From Opitutales bacterium (GTDB lineage: Bacteria > Verrucomicrobiota > Verrucomicrobiia > Opitutales > Oceanipulchritudinaceae): 5,580 nucleotides of DNA. Positions 1 to 5,580 of the stretch are shown here, one piece after another. Under the pieces are notes generated by a model. That model was not told where the DNA came from. It made no database searches and saw nothing but the letters and a program-made list of their open reading frames with translations. The position numbers and the translations under genes were made by a program. Each line of letters starts with the position of its first letter. Within the stretch, counting starts at the first letter, position 1. The stretch is taken from NCBI GenBank assembly GCA_007123395.1, contig SKLD01000044.1, forward strand, positions 1 through 5,580, given 5' to 3'.

Positions 1-178
1 AGGTCAGCACCTCCACCCCGCAGAAGTCCGCCACCCGCCGCAGCTCCGCGACAAAGCGGTCCTTCGCCTCCTCGTCGCCGAGCAAGCGCTCCTTGTTCAC
101 ACACCTGCCGTAACAGTGGTAACACGCTGATTCGCCCTCCGGCGCAACCAGTCTTCGGGGATAGGGACGTCTGTACAT
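1..178 (-). CDS. Y1 (HUH) transposase, IS200/REP-associated type, N-terminal fragment cut by window edge
   Basis: Reading the minus strand from the ATG at 178-176 gives 59 codons without a stop, then runs off the left edge. The segment YHCYGRCVN (residues 20-28) and the end DFCGVEVLT (51-59) match the conserved start of Y1 transposases, where a YHxxxRxxN-like strand is followed by a GDEE helix and a GV.VLTY strand before the HUH metal-binding motif. That motif and the catalytic tyrosine would lie beyond the window, so activity cannot be judged. In this family the enzyme cuts and joins single-stranded DNA at hairpin ends. The basic N-terminus (MYRRPYPRR) is usual. An in-frame TAA lies 18-20 bases upstream of the ATG, so the start cannot be much earlier. 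A GAGG about 14 bases upstream is a distant possible ribosome binding site. Identification rests on remembered family motifs; IS200 transposase versus domesticated RAYT is not resolved. Confidence 0.72.
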   Translation of the reverse strand, partial: MYRRPYPRRLVAPEGESACYHCYGRCVNKERLLGDEEAKDRFVAELRRVADFCGVEVLT

Positions 179-264
179 GCCGTCTATCCATACCTCTTAA
201 CTCCACTAAGGCAAGTAAAATGCCGAACATTTTAAACACTAAATTAATGATACACTAATTGCCT

Positions 265-295
265 ATTATAATTTAGCAGCAATAGAATCGCTCAA
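265..295 (-). promoter_or_regulatory. Possible sigma-70-type promoter for the transposase gene
   Basis: On the minus strand a perfect TATAAT (265-270) is preceded by TTGAGC (290-295), a partial -35 match, with a 19-base spacer that is longer than the preferred 17. Transcription would start near 258-260 and give a leader of about 80 bases before the ATG at 178. The surrounding DNA is AT-rich, so a chance TATAAT is quite possible. Confidence 0.35.
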
Positions 296-347
296 AATAT
301 TACAAAGAAAAATTCCGTTCTCGTGTGAAAATATATCTTCTGTATTT

Positions 348-370
348 AAATAAATGACAGGCATTTATTT
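348..370 (-). terminator. A/T-rich inverted repeat, possible terminator after the tyrA-oxidoreductase operon
   Basis: AAATAAATG (348-356) and CATTTATTT (362-370) are perfect reverse complements, 9 bp, around a 5-base loop. On the minus strand the hairpin lies 19 bases past the TGA of the oxidoreductase gene (390-392), the usual position for a terminator. The stem is almost all A/T and there is no clean U-tract, so it would be a weak intrinsic terminator. It may instead be an mRNA 3'-end stabiliser or a chance palindrome in AT-rich DNA. Confidence 0.3.
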
Positions 371-389
371 GTGGACAAAAGGGTGTGGA

Positions 390-3365
390 TCAGGGGGCGA
401 GGGCGGCGTGGAGGATCTCGGCGGGGTGGAGGGCGCGGCGGTCGGTACCGTCGTGGATTTGGTGGCGGCAGGAGGTGCCTGGGGCGCAGAGGGTGTGTTC
501 TTGCGGGGTGTCGCGCACAGCGGGAAAGAGGACGAGTTCTCCGATGCGCATGGAGAGGTCGTAGTGCTCTTTTTCGTAGCCGAAGCTACCGGCCATGCCG
601 CAACATCCGGAGGGGATTAGGCGCACTTTGTGGCCGGGCGGCAGTTCGAGGGCACGCTTGGCGGGGACGAGTCCGACGAGGGCTTTTTGCTGGCAGTGGC
701 CATGGAGGCGGATGGTGCGGTCGGCGGATGTGAAGGCTTCGCGCGCGAGGCGGTTGGCGTCGAATTCGCGGACGATGAATTCCTCGACAAGAAGGCAATT
801 CGGGGCGAGCGAGCGGGCCTGTCCTTGAGCTTCGCCGCGTAGAAGAACGGGATACTCGTCGCGGAAGCAGAGAAGGGCGGAAGGTTCTATGCCTATAAGT
901 GGCTTGTCGGCGGTGACGAGTGGAGCGAGGGAGGCGACATTGGCAGCCGCTAGATCGCGGGCACGGCGGAGGAGGCCCTTGGATAGGGCGGCGCGGCCGC
1001 TTTCGCGGTGCGGAGGGATATCGACGGCATAGCCGAGGGTTTCGAGTAGTTCGACCGTTTTGATGCCGATAGCGGCATCCTGGGTATCGGTGAACTCGTC
1101 GGCGAGGAGCCATACTGACCCGCGTTTTCCGGCGTTGGCGTGGGGGTGGTGTTTGCGGAACCAGCGGCGAAGGCTGACCGGGGAAAGCGGTGGTATTGTG
1201 CGCTTGGGGTGGAAGCCGACGAGTCGGTTGAGGGTACGACGCAGCGGCGGAGTGCCGAAGAGAGTGTTCCATGCCCACGGGGCGGCGGAGGCGAGGCGGG
1301 CGATGCGGGGAAAGGCAGCGACCATGCGTGAGCGGAGGGGAATGCCGCGGCGGTCGTAGTAGCCTTGGAGGAACTCGGCCTTGAGGTTGGCCATGTCGAC
1401 GGTGGAGGGGCACTCGGCTTTGCAGCCTTTACAGGATAGGCAGAGGTCAAGGACGTCTTTGATTTCGTCGGAGGCGAGGGCATCGGCCCCGCCCTCGGTG
1501 ACGAGTTGACGGAGCATATTGGCGCGCGCGCGAGTGGTGTCGCGTTCTTCGCGGGTGGCCATGAAGCTGGGGCACATCGTACCCCCCGCCTTTTCGGTTT
1601 TGCGACAGTCACCGGAACCGTTGCACTTTTCGGCGGCCGCGAGCATGCCGCCGGTTTCCGACCAGTCGAACACGGTGGGGAGCGCGGGCTCCGTCTGCCC
1701 TGCGCGGTAGCGTAGGTGCGTGTCCATGGGCGGGGTATCGATGATTTTGTCCGGGTTGAAGATATGGTGCGGGTCGAAGGCCTCCTTCACCGTTCGCATC
1801 ATGCGGTAGCATTCGTCGCCCACCATGAAGGGTATGAACTCTCCGCGCAGGCGCCCGTCGCCGTGTTCGCCGCTGAGGGAACCGCCGTATTTTTTGACAA
1901 GGGCGGCGATATCGGCGGCGACGCCGCGGAACGTGCGGAGCCCTTCTTCGGTTTTGAGGTTGAAGAGGGGTCGGGTGTGGAGTTCGCCGGAACCTGCGTG
2001 GGCGTAGTAGACGGTGTTGATTTGGTATTTGGATTGGAGGAGGGCGTCGAACTCGCGGATGTACTCCGGCAGATCCCGGACGTCGACAGCGGTGTCTTCG
2101 ACAACTTCGCGTGGCTTCGCATCACCCTTGATGTTGCTCATGAGCCCTTGGCCGGCGCGGCGGAGTTCCCATACCTTGTTGCTCTCTTCGTCATGAAGAA
2201 CGGGATACGCGTATCCGAGACCGGCCGTGCGCAGATCGCGAATGACGGCGTCAACAACAGCGTCGCGTTCCTCCGGAGTATCACGGCGGATCTCTACCAC
2301 GAGTATGGCGCCGGGGTTGCCCTCGACGAAATCGCGGTTGCGGGACTGCTCCGGGCTGTTGCGGGTGCATTCGAGAATGTGGCGGTCGATGAGTTCGCAG
2401 GCGGAGGGCTTATGGGGGAGGGCGGCGAGGGTGGCGCGCAGCGATTCGTCGATTGTCGCGAAGTGGGCGCATAGAAGCCCGGTGTGCGGTGGCGGGAGCG
2501 GATCGCAGTTGAGGGTAAACTCGACGCCGAAGAAAAGAGTGCCCTCGGAACCGGCGATGAGCTTGCAGAGGTTAAAGGGCTTGGAGGACTCCGGATCAAA
2601 GACTTCGGCGTCCATGAGGAGGTCGAGGCAATAGCCGGTGTTGCGGCGGGGAATGGAGGGGCGGGGAAAGTTTTCGCGGATGACGCGGCGGTTATCCGGA
2701 TCGGTGAGGAGGTCGCGCACAGTGCGATAAATCCGTGCCTCGAGAGAGTCCGCAGGTCCGGCGCACTTTTCCTCGAAGGCGGCGCGGTCGAGCGCCCCGA
2801 AGGTGACCGACGATCCGTCGGCAAGGAATCCGCGCGCGGAGATGAGGTGGTCGCGGGTGCTGCCGTAGACGATGGAGTTGGAGCCGCAGGAGTTGTTGCC
2901 GACCATGCCGCCGATGGTGGCACGGTTGGCGGTGGATGTTTCGGGGCCGAAAAGGATACCGTGCGGGGCGAGCGCTTGGTTGAGTTCGTTGCGGATGACG
3001 CCCGGTTGGACGCGGACACGGCGCTTCACGGCGTCGATTTCGAGGATTCCGGTAAGGTGTCGTGAGACATCCACGACGAGTCCGTGGCCGACGCATTGGC
3101 CGGCGAGGGAGGTGCCCGCGGCGCGGGGGATGAGGGGCACGCGGAAGCGGTGGGCAAGGGCAACGATGCGCCCGAGGTCGCCTTCGGTGCGCGGAAACGC
3201 CGCGCCCAGCGGCATCTCCTGGTATTCGGAGGCGTCGGTGGCAAAGAGGCGGCGCGTGGTCTCGTCGAGACGCAGGAGGCGCTCCCGCTCGGAGACGTTC
3301 ATGGCCTCAAGGAAGCGGCTGAAGTCTGGGGTTCGGCGGGTTGCGGGGGTTGTAGAAGGGGACAT
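390..3365 (-). CDS. FAD-binding and (Fe-S)-binding oxidoreductase, YdiJ-type D-2-hydroxyacid dehydrogenase
   Basis: A complete 991-residue fusion flavoprotein with the E. coli YdiJ layout (about 1,000 residues), a family reported to oxidise D-2-hydroxyglutarate; related fusions use D-lactate or glycolate. Residues about 55-280 form the PCMH-type FAD domain, with PRAAGTSLAGQ (80-90) and TANRATIGGMVGNNSCGS (145-162). Residues about 290-545 form the FAD-oxidase C-terminal domain: WELRR (399-403), HAGSGELH (456-463) and GEHGDG (499-504). By analogy with human D2HGDH, H456, H463 and E500 would bind a metal and H501 would be the base. Fe-S ligands follow: C581, C587 and C598, then CX2CX2CX3CP at C642, C645, C648 and C652. 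The C-terminal CCG module has HGHC (888-891), SGCCGMAG (919-926) and GTSC (963-966). No signal peptide or membrane segment is seen, so it should be cytoplasmic or membrane-peripheral, passing electrons to an unidentified acceptor. The ATG lies 11 bases after the tyrA stop, with no clear Shine-Dalgarno. Architecture is certain; substrate is inferred. Confidence 0.93.
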   Translation of the reverse strand: MSPSTTPATRRTPDFSRFLEAMNVSERERLLRLDETTRRLFATDASEYQEMPLGAAFPRTEGDLGRIVALAHRFRVPLIPRAAGTSLAGQCVGHGLVVDVSRHLTGILEIDAVKRRVRVQPGVIRNELNQALAPHGILFGPETSTANRATIGGMVGNNSCGSNSIVYGSTRDHLISARGFLADGSSVTFGALDRAAFEEKCAGPADSLEARIYRTVRDLLTDPDNRRVIRENFPRPSIPRRNTGYCLDLLMDAEVFDPESSKPFNLCKLIAGSEGTLFFGVEFTLNCDPLPPPHTGLLCAHFATIDESLRATLAALPHKPSACELIDRHILECTRNSPEQSRNRDFVEGNPGAILVVEIRRDTPEERDAVVDAVIRDLRTAGLGYAYPVLHDEESNKVWELRRAGQGLMSNIKGDAKPREVVEDTAVDVRDLPEYIREFDALLQSKYQINTVYYAHAGSGELHTRPLFNLKTEEGLRTFRGVAADIAALVKKYGGSLSGEHGDGRLRGEFIPFMVGDECYRMMRTVKEAFDPHHIFNPDKIIDTPPMDTHLRYRAGQTEPALPTVFDWSETGGMLAAAEKCNGSGDCRKTEKAGGTMCPSFMATREERDTTRARANMLRQLVTEGGADALASDEIKDVLDLCLSCKGCKAECPSTVDMANLKAEFLQGYYDRRGIPLRSRMVAAFPRIARLASAAPWAWNTLFGTPPLRRTLNRLVGFHPKRTIPPLSPVSLRRWFRKHHPHANAGKRGSVWLLADEFTDTQDAAIGIKTVELLETLGYAVDIPPHRESGRAALSKGLLRRARDLAAANVASLAPLVTADKPLIGIEPSALLCFRDEYPVLLRGEAQGQARSLAPNCLLVEEFIVREFDANRLAREAFTSADRTIRLHGHCQQKALVGLVPAKRALELPPGHKVRLIPSGCCGMAGSFGYEKEHYDLSMRIGELVLFPAVRDTPQEHTLCAPGTSCRHQIHDGTDRRALHPAEILHAALAP

Positions 3366-3376
3366 GGACAGGCGGT

Positions 3377-4231
3377 TCAGGTGAGGCGGTCGCGGAATTC
3401 TTTGCCACGGCGGAGGATGCTTTTCACCGTGGCGTCGTGCCGGTTGCGGAGAGCGGCTTTGAGGCGGTGCAGTTCGTCTTCAAATCCGGCGATGGCGCGC
3501 AGGGCTTCCTCGCGGTTCTGTTCGAGAATGTCGCGCCAGAGATCGGGGCTTCCCGCCGCGACCCGGGTGGTGTCGCGCAGTCCGTTGCCCGCGTAGTGCG
3601 GCCAGTCGGCGGGTTTTCCGTCGAGCTGGGAGCAGAGGACGGAGGCGAGCACATGAGGAAGGTGGCTGATGTGCGCGACGATTTCGTCGTGCTCTTCCGG
3701 GTTAACCGTCGCGACGTCCATGCCCGTATCGCGCCAGAAGCGGACGACGCGCTCGGCGGCCTCGTACGGTGTGTCTTCCAAAGGAGTTACGAAACAGTGG
3801 CGCCCGACGAAAAGATCCGCGCGCGCATTCTCCATGCCGGTTTTTTCGGAGCCCGCCATGGGGTGCGATCCGACGAAGACCCGGTTGTCGGGCATGGCGG
3901 CGGCAGCCTTGCGGCAGATGAGGCTTTTGGTGCTGCCCACGTCGGTAAGGATCGCGCCGTCGCGGCATGACGGAGCGACGCGAGCGGCAAAGTCCGCGAT
4001 CATCGAGACAGGCGTGCATATGACAACGAAATCGGCATCCCGCGCGGCCTCTTCCGGAGTGGCGGTTGCGGCGTCGCACCATGCGCTTTCGGCGCATGCC
4101 TGCCGCACTTCGGCGCGGCGCGCCCACACTGTGACACGCCGGGCGAGACCCCGCTCGCGGACGGTCATGGCGAGGGAGGCGCCCAGGAGTCCGGGCGCGA
4201 GGATGGCGAAATTGTCAAAGGGTGGACTCAC
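3377..4231 (-). CDS. tyrA: Prephenate dehydrogenase (TyrA, catalytic core only)
   Basis: A 284-residue NAD(P)-dependent enzyme converting prephenate to 4-hydroxyphenylpyruvate in tyrosine synthesis; arogenate as substrate is not excluded. The N-terminal Rossmann fold begins at FAILAPGLLGAS (8-19). ICTPV (71-75) and TDVGSTKS (96-103) follow. GSHPMAGSEKTGMENA (121-136) is the TyrA signature; H123 corresponds to the catalytic histidine of Aquifex TyrA. HISHLPH (187-193) and GLRDTTRVA (217-225) belong to the helical domain, and R223 is the likely prephenate-binding arginine. There is no chorismate mutase domain in front and no ACT domain behind, so feedback control through an ACT domain is not expected. 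The start is GTG (4231-4229), chosen because it lies just before the first Rossmann strand and no ATG fits upstream; no Shine-Dalgarno is visible. The first glycine of GxGxxG is Ala12. It is the first gene of a two-gene operon with the oxidoreductase, 11 bases apart. Confidence 0.93.
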   Translation of the reverse strand: MSPPFDNFAILAPGLLGASLAMTVRERGLARRVTVWARRAEVRQACAESAWCDAATATPEEAARDADFVVICTPVSMIADFAARVAPSCRDGAILTDVGSTKSLICRKAAAAMPDNRVFVGSHPMAGSEKTGMENARADLFVGRHCFVTPLEDTPYEAAERVVRFWRDTGMDVATVNPEEHDEIVAHISHLPHVLASVLCSQLDGKPADWPHYAGNGLRDTTRVAAGSPDLWRDILEQNREEALRAIAGFEDELHRLKAALRNRHDATVKSILRRGKEFRDRLT

Positions 4232-4320
4232 GGCGGCAGGATGAAGCTTGAAGGAACGAAGGTCATGCGCATGGTTAGTAGGTTCAAGTCATTTTCTTTT
4301 TCGTCCCGCTACCTTGATCC
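4232..4320. promoter_or_regulatory. Divergent promoter region between tyrA and the membrane-protein gene
   Basis: These 89 bases separate the GTG of tyrA (minus strand) from the ATG of the membrane-protein gene (plus strand), so promoters for both should lie here or overlap the coding starts. A perfect 10-bp palindrome, CATGCGCATG, sits at 4264-4273. CTTGAA (4247-4252) and TTCAAG (4283-4288) form an almost concentric inverted pair around it. A pyrimidine-rich stretch covers about 4291-4308. I cannot identify a consensus -35/-10 pair with confidence in either direction. Confidence 0.5.
4310..4315 (+). promoter_or_regulatory. Candidate -10 element for a leaderless transcript
   Basis: TACCTT ends five bases before the ATG at 4321. 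This is the distance expected if transcription begins at the A of the start codon. The hexamer matches the -10 consensus only at the first two positions and the last, and no good -35 lies at 17-19 bases upstream (TTCAAG at 4283-4288 is 21 bases away). The absence of any Shine-Dalgarno before 4321 makes a leaderless start attractive but unproved. Confidence 0.25.
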
Positions 4321-5580
4321 ATGGCCAAACGAAGCTCAGTCGACCACTACGCACGGAAGCAGTTCCGCAAACAAATCCTCGGTGTCTCCGCCATCGTTTT
4401 CGCTCTCGCCCTCTTCGCGGGCGGGTTGTACCTGCTCACGCTTCTCGGGCCGCGCCCCGTCGCGGACGAAGAGCTTGTAGGCCGCGGCGACCCGGCGGAA
4501 GTCGCTCCGCTGAGGGCGGAGATGGAAACCCTCTATGCCCGCATCGGCGAAGCATTCGACAGTGGGGATGTGCATGAAGGCGCGCTGGAGGAGCTGGACC
4601 GTGCCATTGATCTGCAGCGGCGCATCATCACGCTGGAGGGGCTCACGGTGCCCCGCAGCGAGGACACACAGCGGCTCGACAGCCTCCGCATCCGGCGCGA
4701 CGATCACCGGGGCGAGCGCCTTTACGCTGCTTCGTTGGAGGCGGAGGAGGCGGCCGAAGCGGCGCTTGATCGCGGTGAGATCGAGTTGGCGACCACCTAC
4801 TTCGAGGAGGCCGCCGACCTGCAAGAGGAAATTAACATGCGGCATGCGCGCAGTCCGCGCCGTTCGACGGCTCGCCTCACCACCCTGCGCGACACGCTCA
4901 CTGACATGGAGGTGCTCCCGCTCGTCGAGGAGATTGAGCAGTACGCTGAACAGGCGCGGGAGCTTGCCGGCGAGGGTGACATCGAGGGAGCGAAGGCGGC
5001 CATGCGCAGCGCCATCGAAGGACAGCAGCGGATCAACCGTGAACACCGCGACACCCGCTATGCGAGCCTCGGCCAAGTGCAGAACTTCGAACGGGAAATG
5101 AGCGATTTCGAGGCGCGGGGGCTTGCCGCCAACGTCGAGGCATTGGTTGCGGAAGGCCGCGAACACCTCGCGGAAGACAATTTTGACGCCGCGCACAGGC
5201 GCTTCGGCGAGGCTCTCGAGCAACAGCGCACGCTCAACGACGCCTTTCCCGCAAGCACCTATGCATCCCGCCGCGCGGAGGAGGACCTCACAATCCTTGT
5301 GCAGACGGCAGCCAGTGCGGAGAGCGCCCGCCGCGTCAACCGCGCGCAGGCCCAAGTCGACGCGGATCTGCGTTCGCGCCGCGTAAACAGCGCCTCGTCG
5401 CAAGCACCGGCGGTTTTCCGCGACGTGCGCGCCCTGCACGAGAATTTTCCGCGTAGCCAGCTGGTGAATGAGGAGATGCTGCTCAAGGCGCGCTATCTCA
5501 ATTCCATGCGCGAGGATTTCTCCGCCATTCAAGACAGCGTCTACTCCCGGCTTGTGGAGGTGCCGGAGCATCCGCATCTG
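4321..5580 (+). CDS. Single-pass membrane protein with tandem alpha-helical repeats, partial (C-terminus beyond window)
   Basis: The frame from ATG 4321 is open for 420 codons to the right edge without a stop. An in-frame TGA at 4315-4317 blocks any earlier start, and the ATG precedes a basic segment (residues 1-17, including KQFRK) and a hydrophobic helix (about 18-43). This suggests a type II anchor with the rest outside the cytoplasmic membrane. Residues about 68-338 are four degenerate repeats, acidic and alanine-rich, predicted helical. Each has a core like GDIExAxxxFxxAIxxQxxIN, which resembles helical hairpins of the TPR kind. Residues 339-420 continue helical with no motif I recognise, ending EVPEHPHL. 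No enzyme domain is visible. Repeat-bearing anchors of this kind often carry a further C-terminal domain, which would lie outside the window. The gene is divergent from tyrA, with no evident functional link. The gene itself is well supported by the in-frame repeats and membrane anchor; its function is unknown. Confidence 0.85.
   Translation, partial: MAKRSSVDHYARKQFRKQILGVSAIVFALALFAGGLYLLTLLGPRPVADEELVGRGDPAEVAPLRAEMETLYARIGEAFDSGDVHEGALEELDRAIDLQRRIITLEGLTVPRSEDTQRLDSLRIRRDDHRGERLYAASLEAEEAAEAALDRGEIELATTYFEEAADLQEEINMRHARSPRRSTARLTTLRDTLTDMEVLPLVEEIEQYAEQARELAGEGDIEGAKAAMRSAIEGQQRINREHRDTRYASLGQVQNFEREMSDFEARGLAANVEALVAEGREHLAEDNFDAAHRRFGEALEQQRTLNDAFPASTYASRRAEEDLTILVQTAASAESARRVNRAQAQVDADLRSRRVNSASSQAPAVFRDVRALHENFPRSQLVNEEMLLKARYLNSMREDFSAIQDSVYSRLVEVPEHPHL
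4372..4449 (+). other. Transmembrane anchor of the repeat protein
   Basis: Codons 18-43 encode an uninterrupted run of Ile, Leu, Val, Ala, Phe and Gly (ILGVSAIVFALALFAGGLYL at 19-38) after a positively charged N-terminus. By the positive-inside rule the N-terminus is cytoplasmic and the repeats extracytoplasmic. No signal-peptidase site is evident, since the hydrophobic stretch is long and followed by LLGPRP, so an uncleaved anchor is more likely than a secreted form. Confidence 0.8.
4522..5334 (+). repeat. Four degenerate protein repeats of about 67-70 residues within the membrane protein
   Basis: The units start at about residues 68, 138, 205 and 272. The alignment is anchored by the turn and helix SGDVHEGALEELDRAIDLQ (81-99), RGEIELATTYFEEAADLQ (151-168), EGDIEGAKAAMRSAIEGQ (218-235) and EDNFDAAHRRFGEALEQQ (285-302). 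The closing Gln is at 99, 168, 235 and 302, so spacings are 69, 67 and 67. It is followed by a hydrophobic residue three positions on, and then by Asn in the last three units (IN 171-172, IN 238-239, LN 305-306). Repeat identity is at protein level only; the DNA copies have diverged, which indicates old duplication rather than a recent tandem array. Confidence 0.7.

Larger units (their letters stand above)
179..389. other. AT-rich intergenic spacer
   Basis: This spacer separates the end of the FAD/Fe-S oxidoreductase gene from the start of the transposase gene; both are on the minus strand. It is strikingly AT-rich (especially 200-380) against GC-rich coding sequence on both sides. It holds the candidate promoter at 265-295 and the inverted repeat at 348-370. 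I found no convincing open reading frame, tRNA or small RNA signature in it. The frames that start at 354 and 371 on the plus strand run into the oxidoreductase gene antisense and give low-complexity Gly/Arg-rich products, so they are not genes. Confidence 0.7.

Noticed and set aside
236..260. Near-direct repeat ACACTAAATT (236-245) and ACACTAATT (252-260) in the AT-rich spacer.
   Set aside because: It is short, imperfect and present as two copies only in low-complexity A/T sequence; chance is sufficient, and it is not a target-site duplication in any visible arrangement.
371..733. A plus-strand Arg/Gly-rich open frame resembling an RGG protein.
   Set aside because: It is antisense to the end of the oxidoreductase gene; the RGG pattern comes from reading GC-rich codons in the wrong frame.
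1716..2474. A 252-codon plus-strand open frame within the oxidoreductase gene.
   Set aside because: It lies wholly inside a strongly identified flavoprotein gene on the other strand and encodes Gly/Val/Glu-rich sequence without motifs.
2294..3019. A 241-codon minus-strand frame overlapping the oxidoreductase in another register.
   Set aside because: It is a Ser/Pro/Ala/Arg-rich low-complexity translation typical of a shifted frame in GC-rich DNA; the 991-residue frame has all the domain motifs.
4336..5577. A 413-codon open frame on the minus strand opposite the membrane-protein gene.
   Set aside because: Its codons are the exact reverse complements of the plus-strand codons (same triplet register), a common artefact in GC-rich genes. 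The plus frame has a membrane anchor, regular protein repeats and a stop just before its start; the minus product shows no recognisable domain.
1..5580. CRISPR array, tRNA, rRNA, toxin-antitoxin pair or multi-gene defence system.
   Set aside because: I read through the window for regularly spaced repeats, cloverleaf-like sequence and paired small genes and found none; the gene content is metabolic plus one transposase fragment and one structural membrane protein.

Overview
The window is high-GC bacterial chromosome interrupted by one AT-rich gap (about 179-389). It holds two complete genes and two genes cut by the window edges. Lineage cannot be fixed from the sequence. The high GC, the type of transposase, the lack of clear Shine-Dalgarno sequences and the style of the TyrA and membrane proteins are compatible with a Verrucomicrobiota/Opitutales-like or related PVC bacterium; this is an impression, not a demonstrated assignment.

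Layout: (1) 1-178, minus strand: the first 59 residues of a Y1 (HUH) transposase of the IS200/REP-associated kind, cut by the left edge. (2) 179-389: AT-rich spacer with a perfect TATAAT facing the transposase and a 9-bp A/T-rich inverted repeat just past the end of the next gene. (3) 390-3365, minus strand: a 991-residue fusion of a FAD-linked 2-hydroxyacid dehydrogenase, a two-cluster Fe-S module and CCG domains, with the YdiJ architecture. (4) 3377-4231, minus strand: a 284-residue TyrA-type prephenate dehydrogenase starting with GTG and lying 11 bases upstream of the oxidoreductase. These two form an evident operon, transcribed tyrA first. (5) 4232-4320: a short divergent promoter region. 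(6) 4321-5580 and beyond, plus strand: a single-pass membrane protein with four degenerate alpha-helical repeats of about 67-70 residues. It is cut by the right edge, and the unbroken frame on the opposite strand (4336-5577) is its antisense shadow.

Functionally, tyrA makes 4-hydroxyphenylpyruvate for tyrosine synthesis. The co-transcribed flavoprotein oxidises a D-2-hydroxyacid to a 2-oxoacid and passes electrons through Fe-S clusters. Why the two are paired is not obvious; recycling of a 2-hydroxyacid side product is one testable idea. I see no CRISPR array, rRNA, tRNA, defence cluster or convincing novel multi-gene system. The least explained item is the repeat-bearing membrane protein at the right edge.
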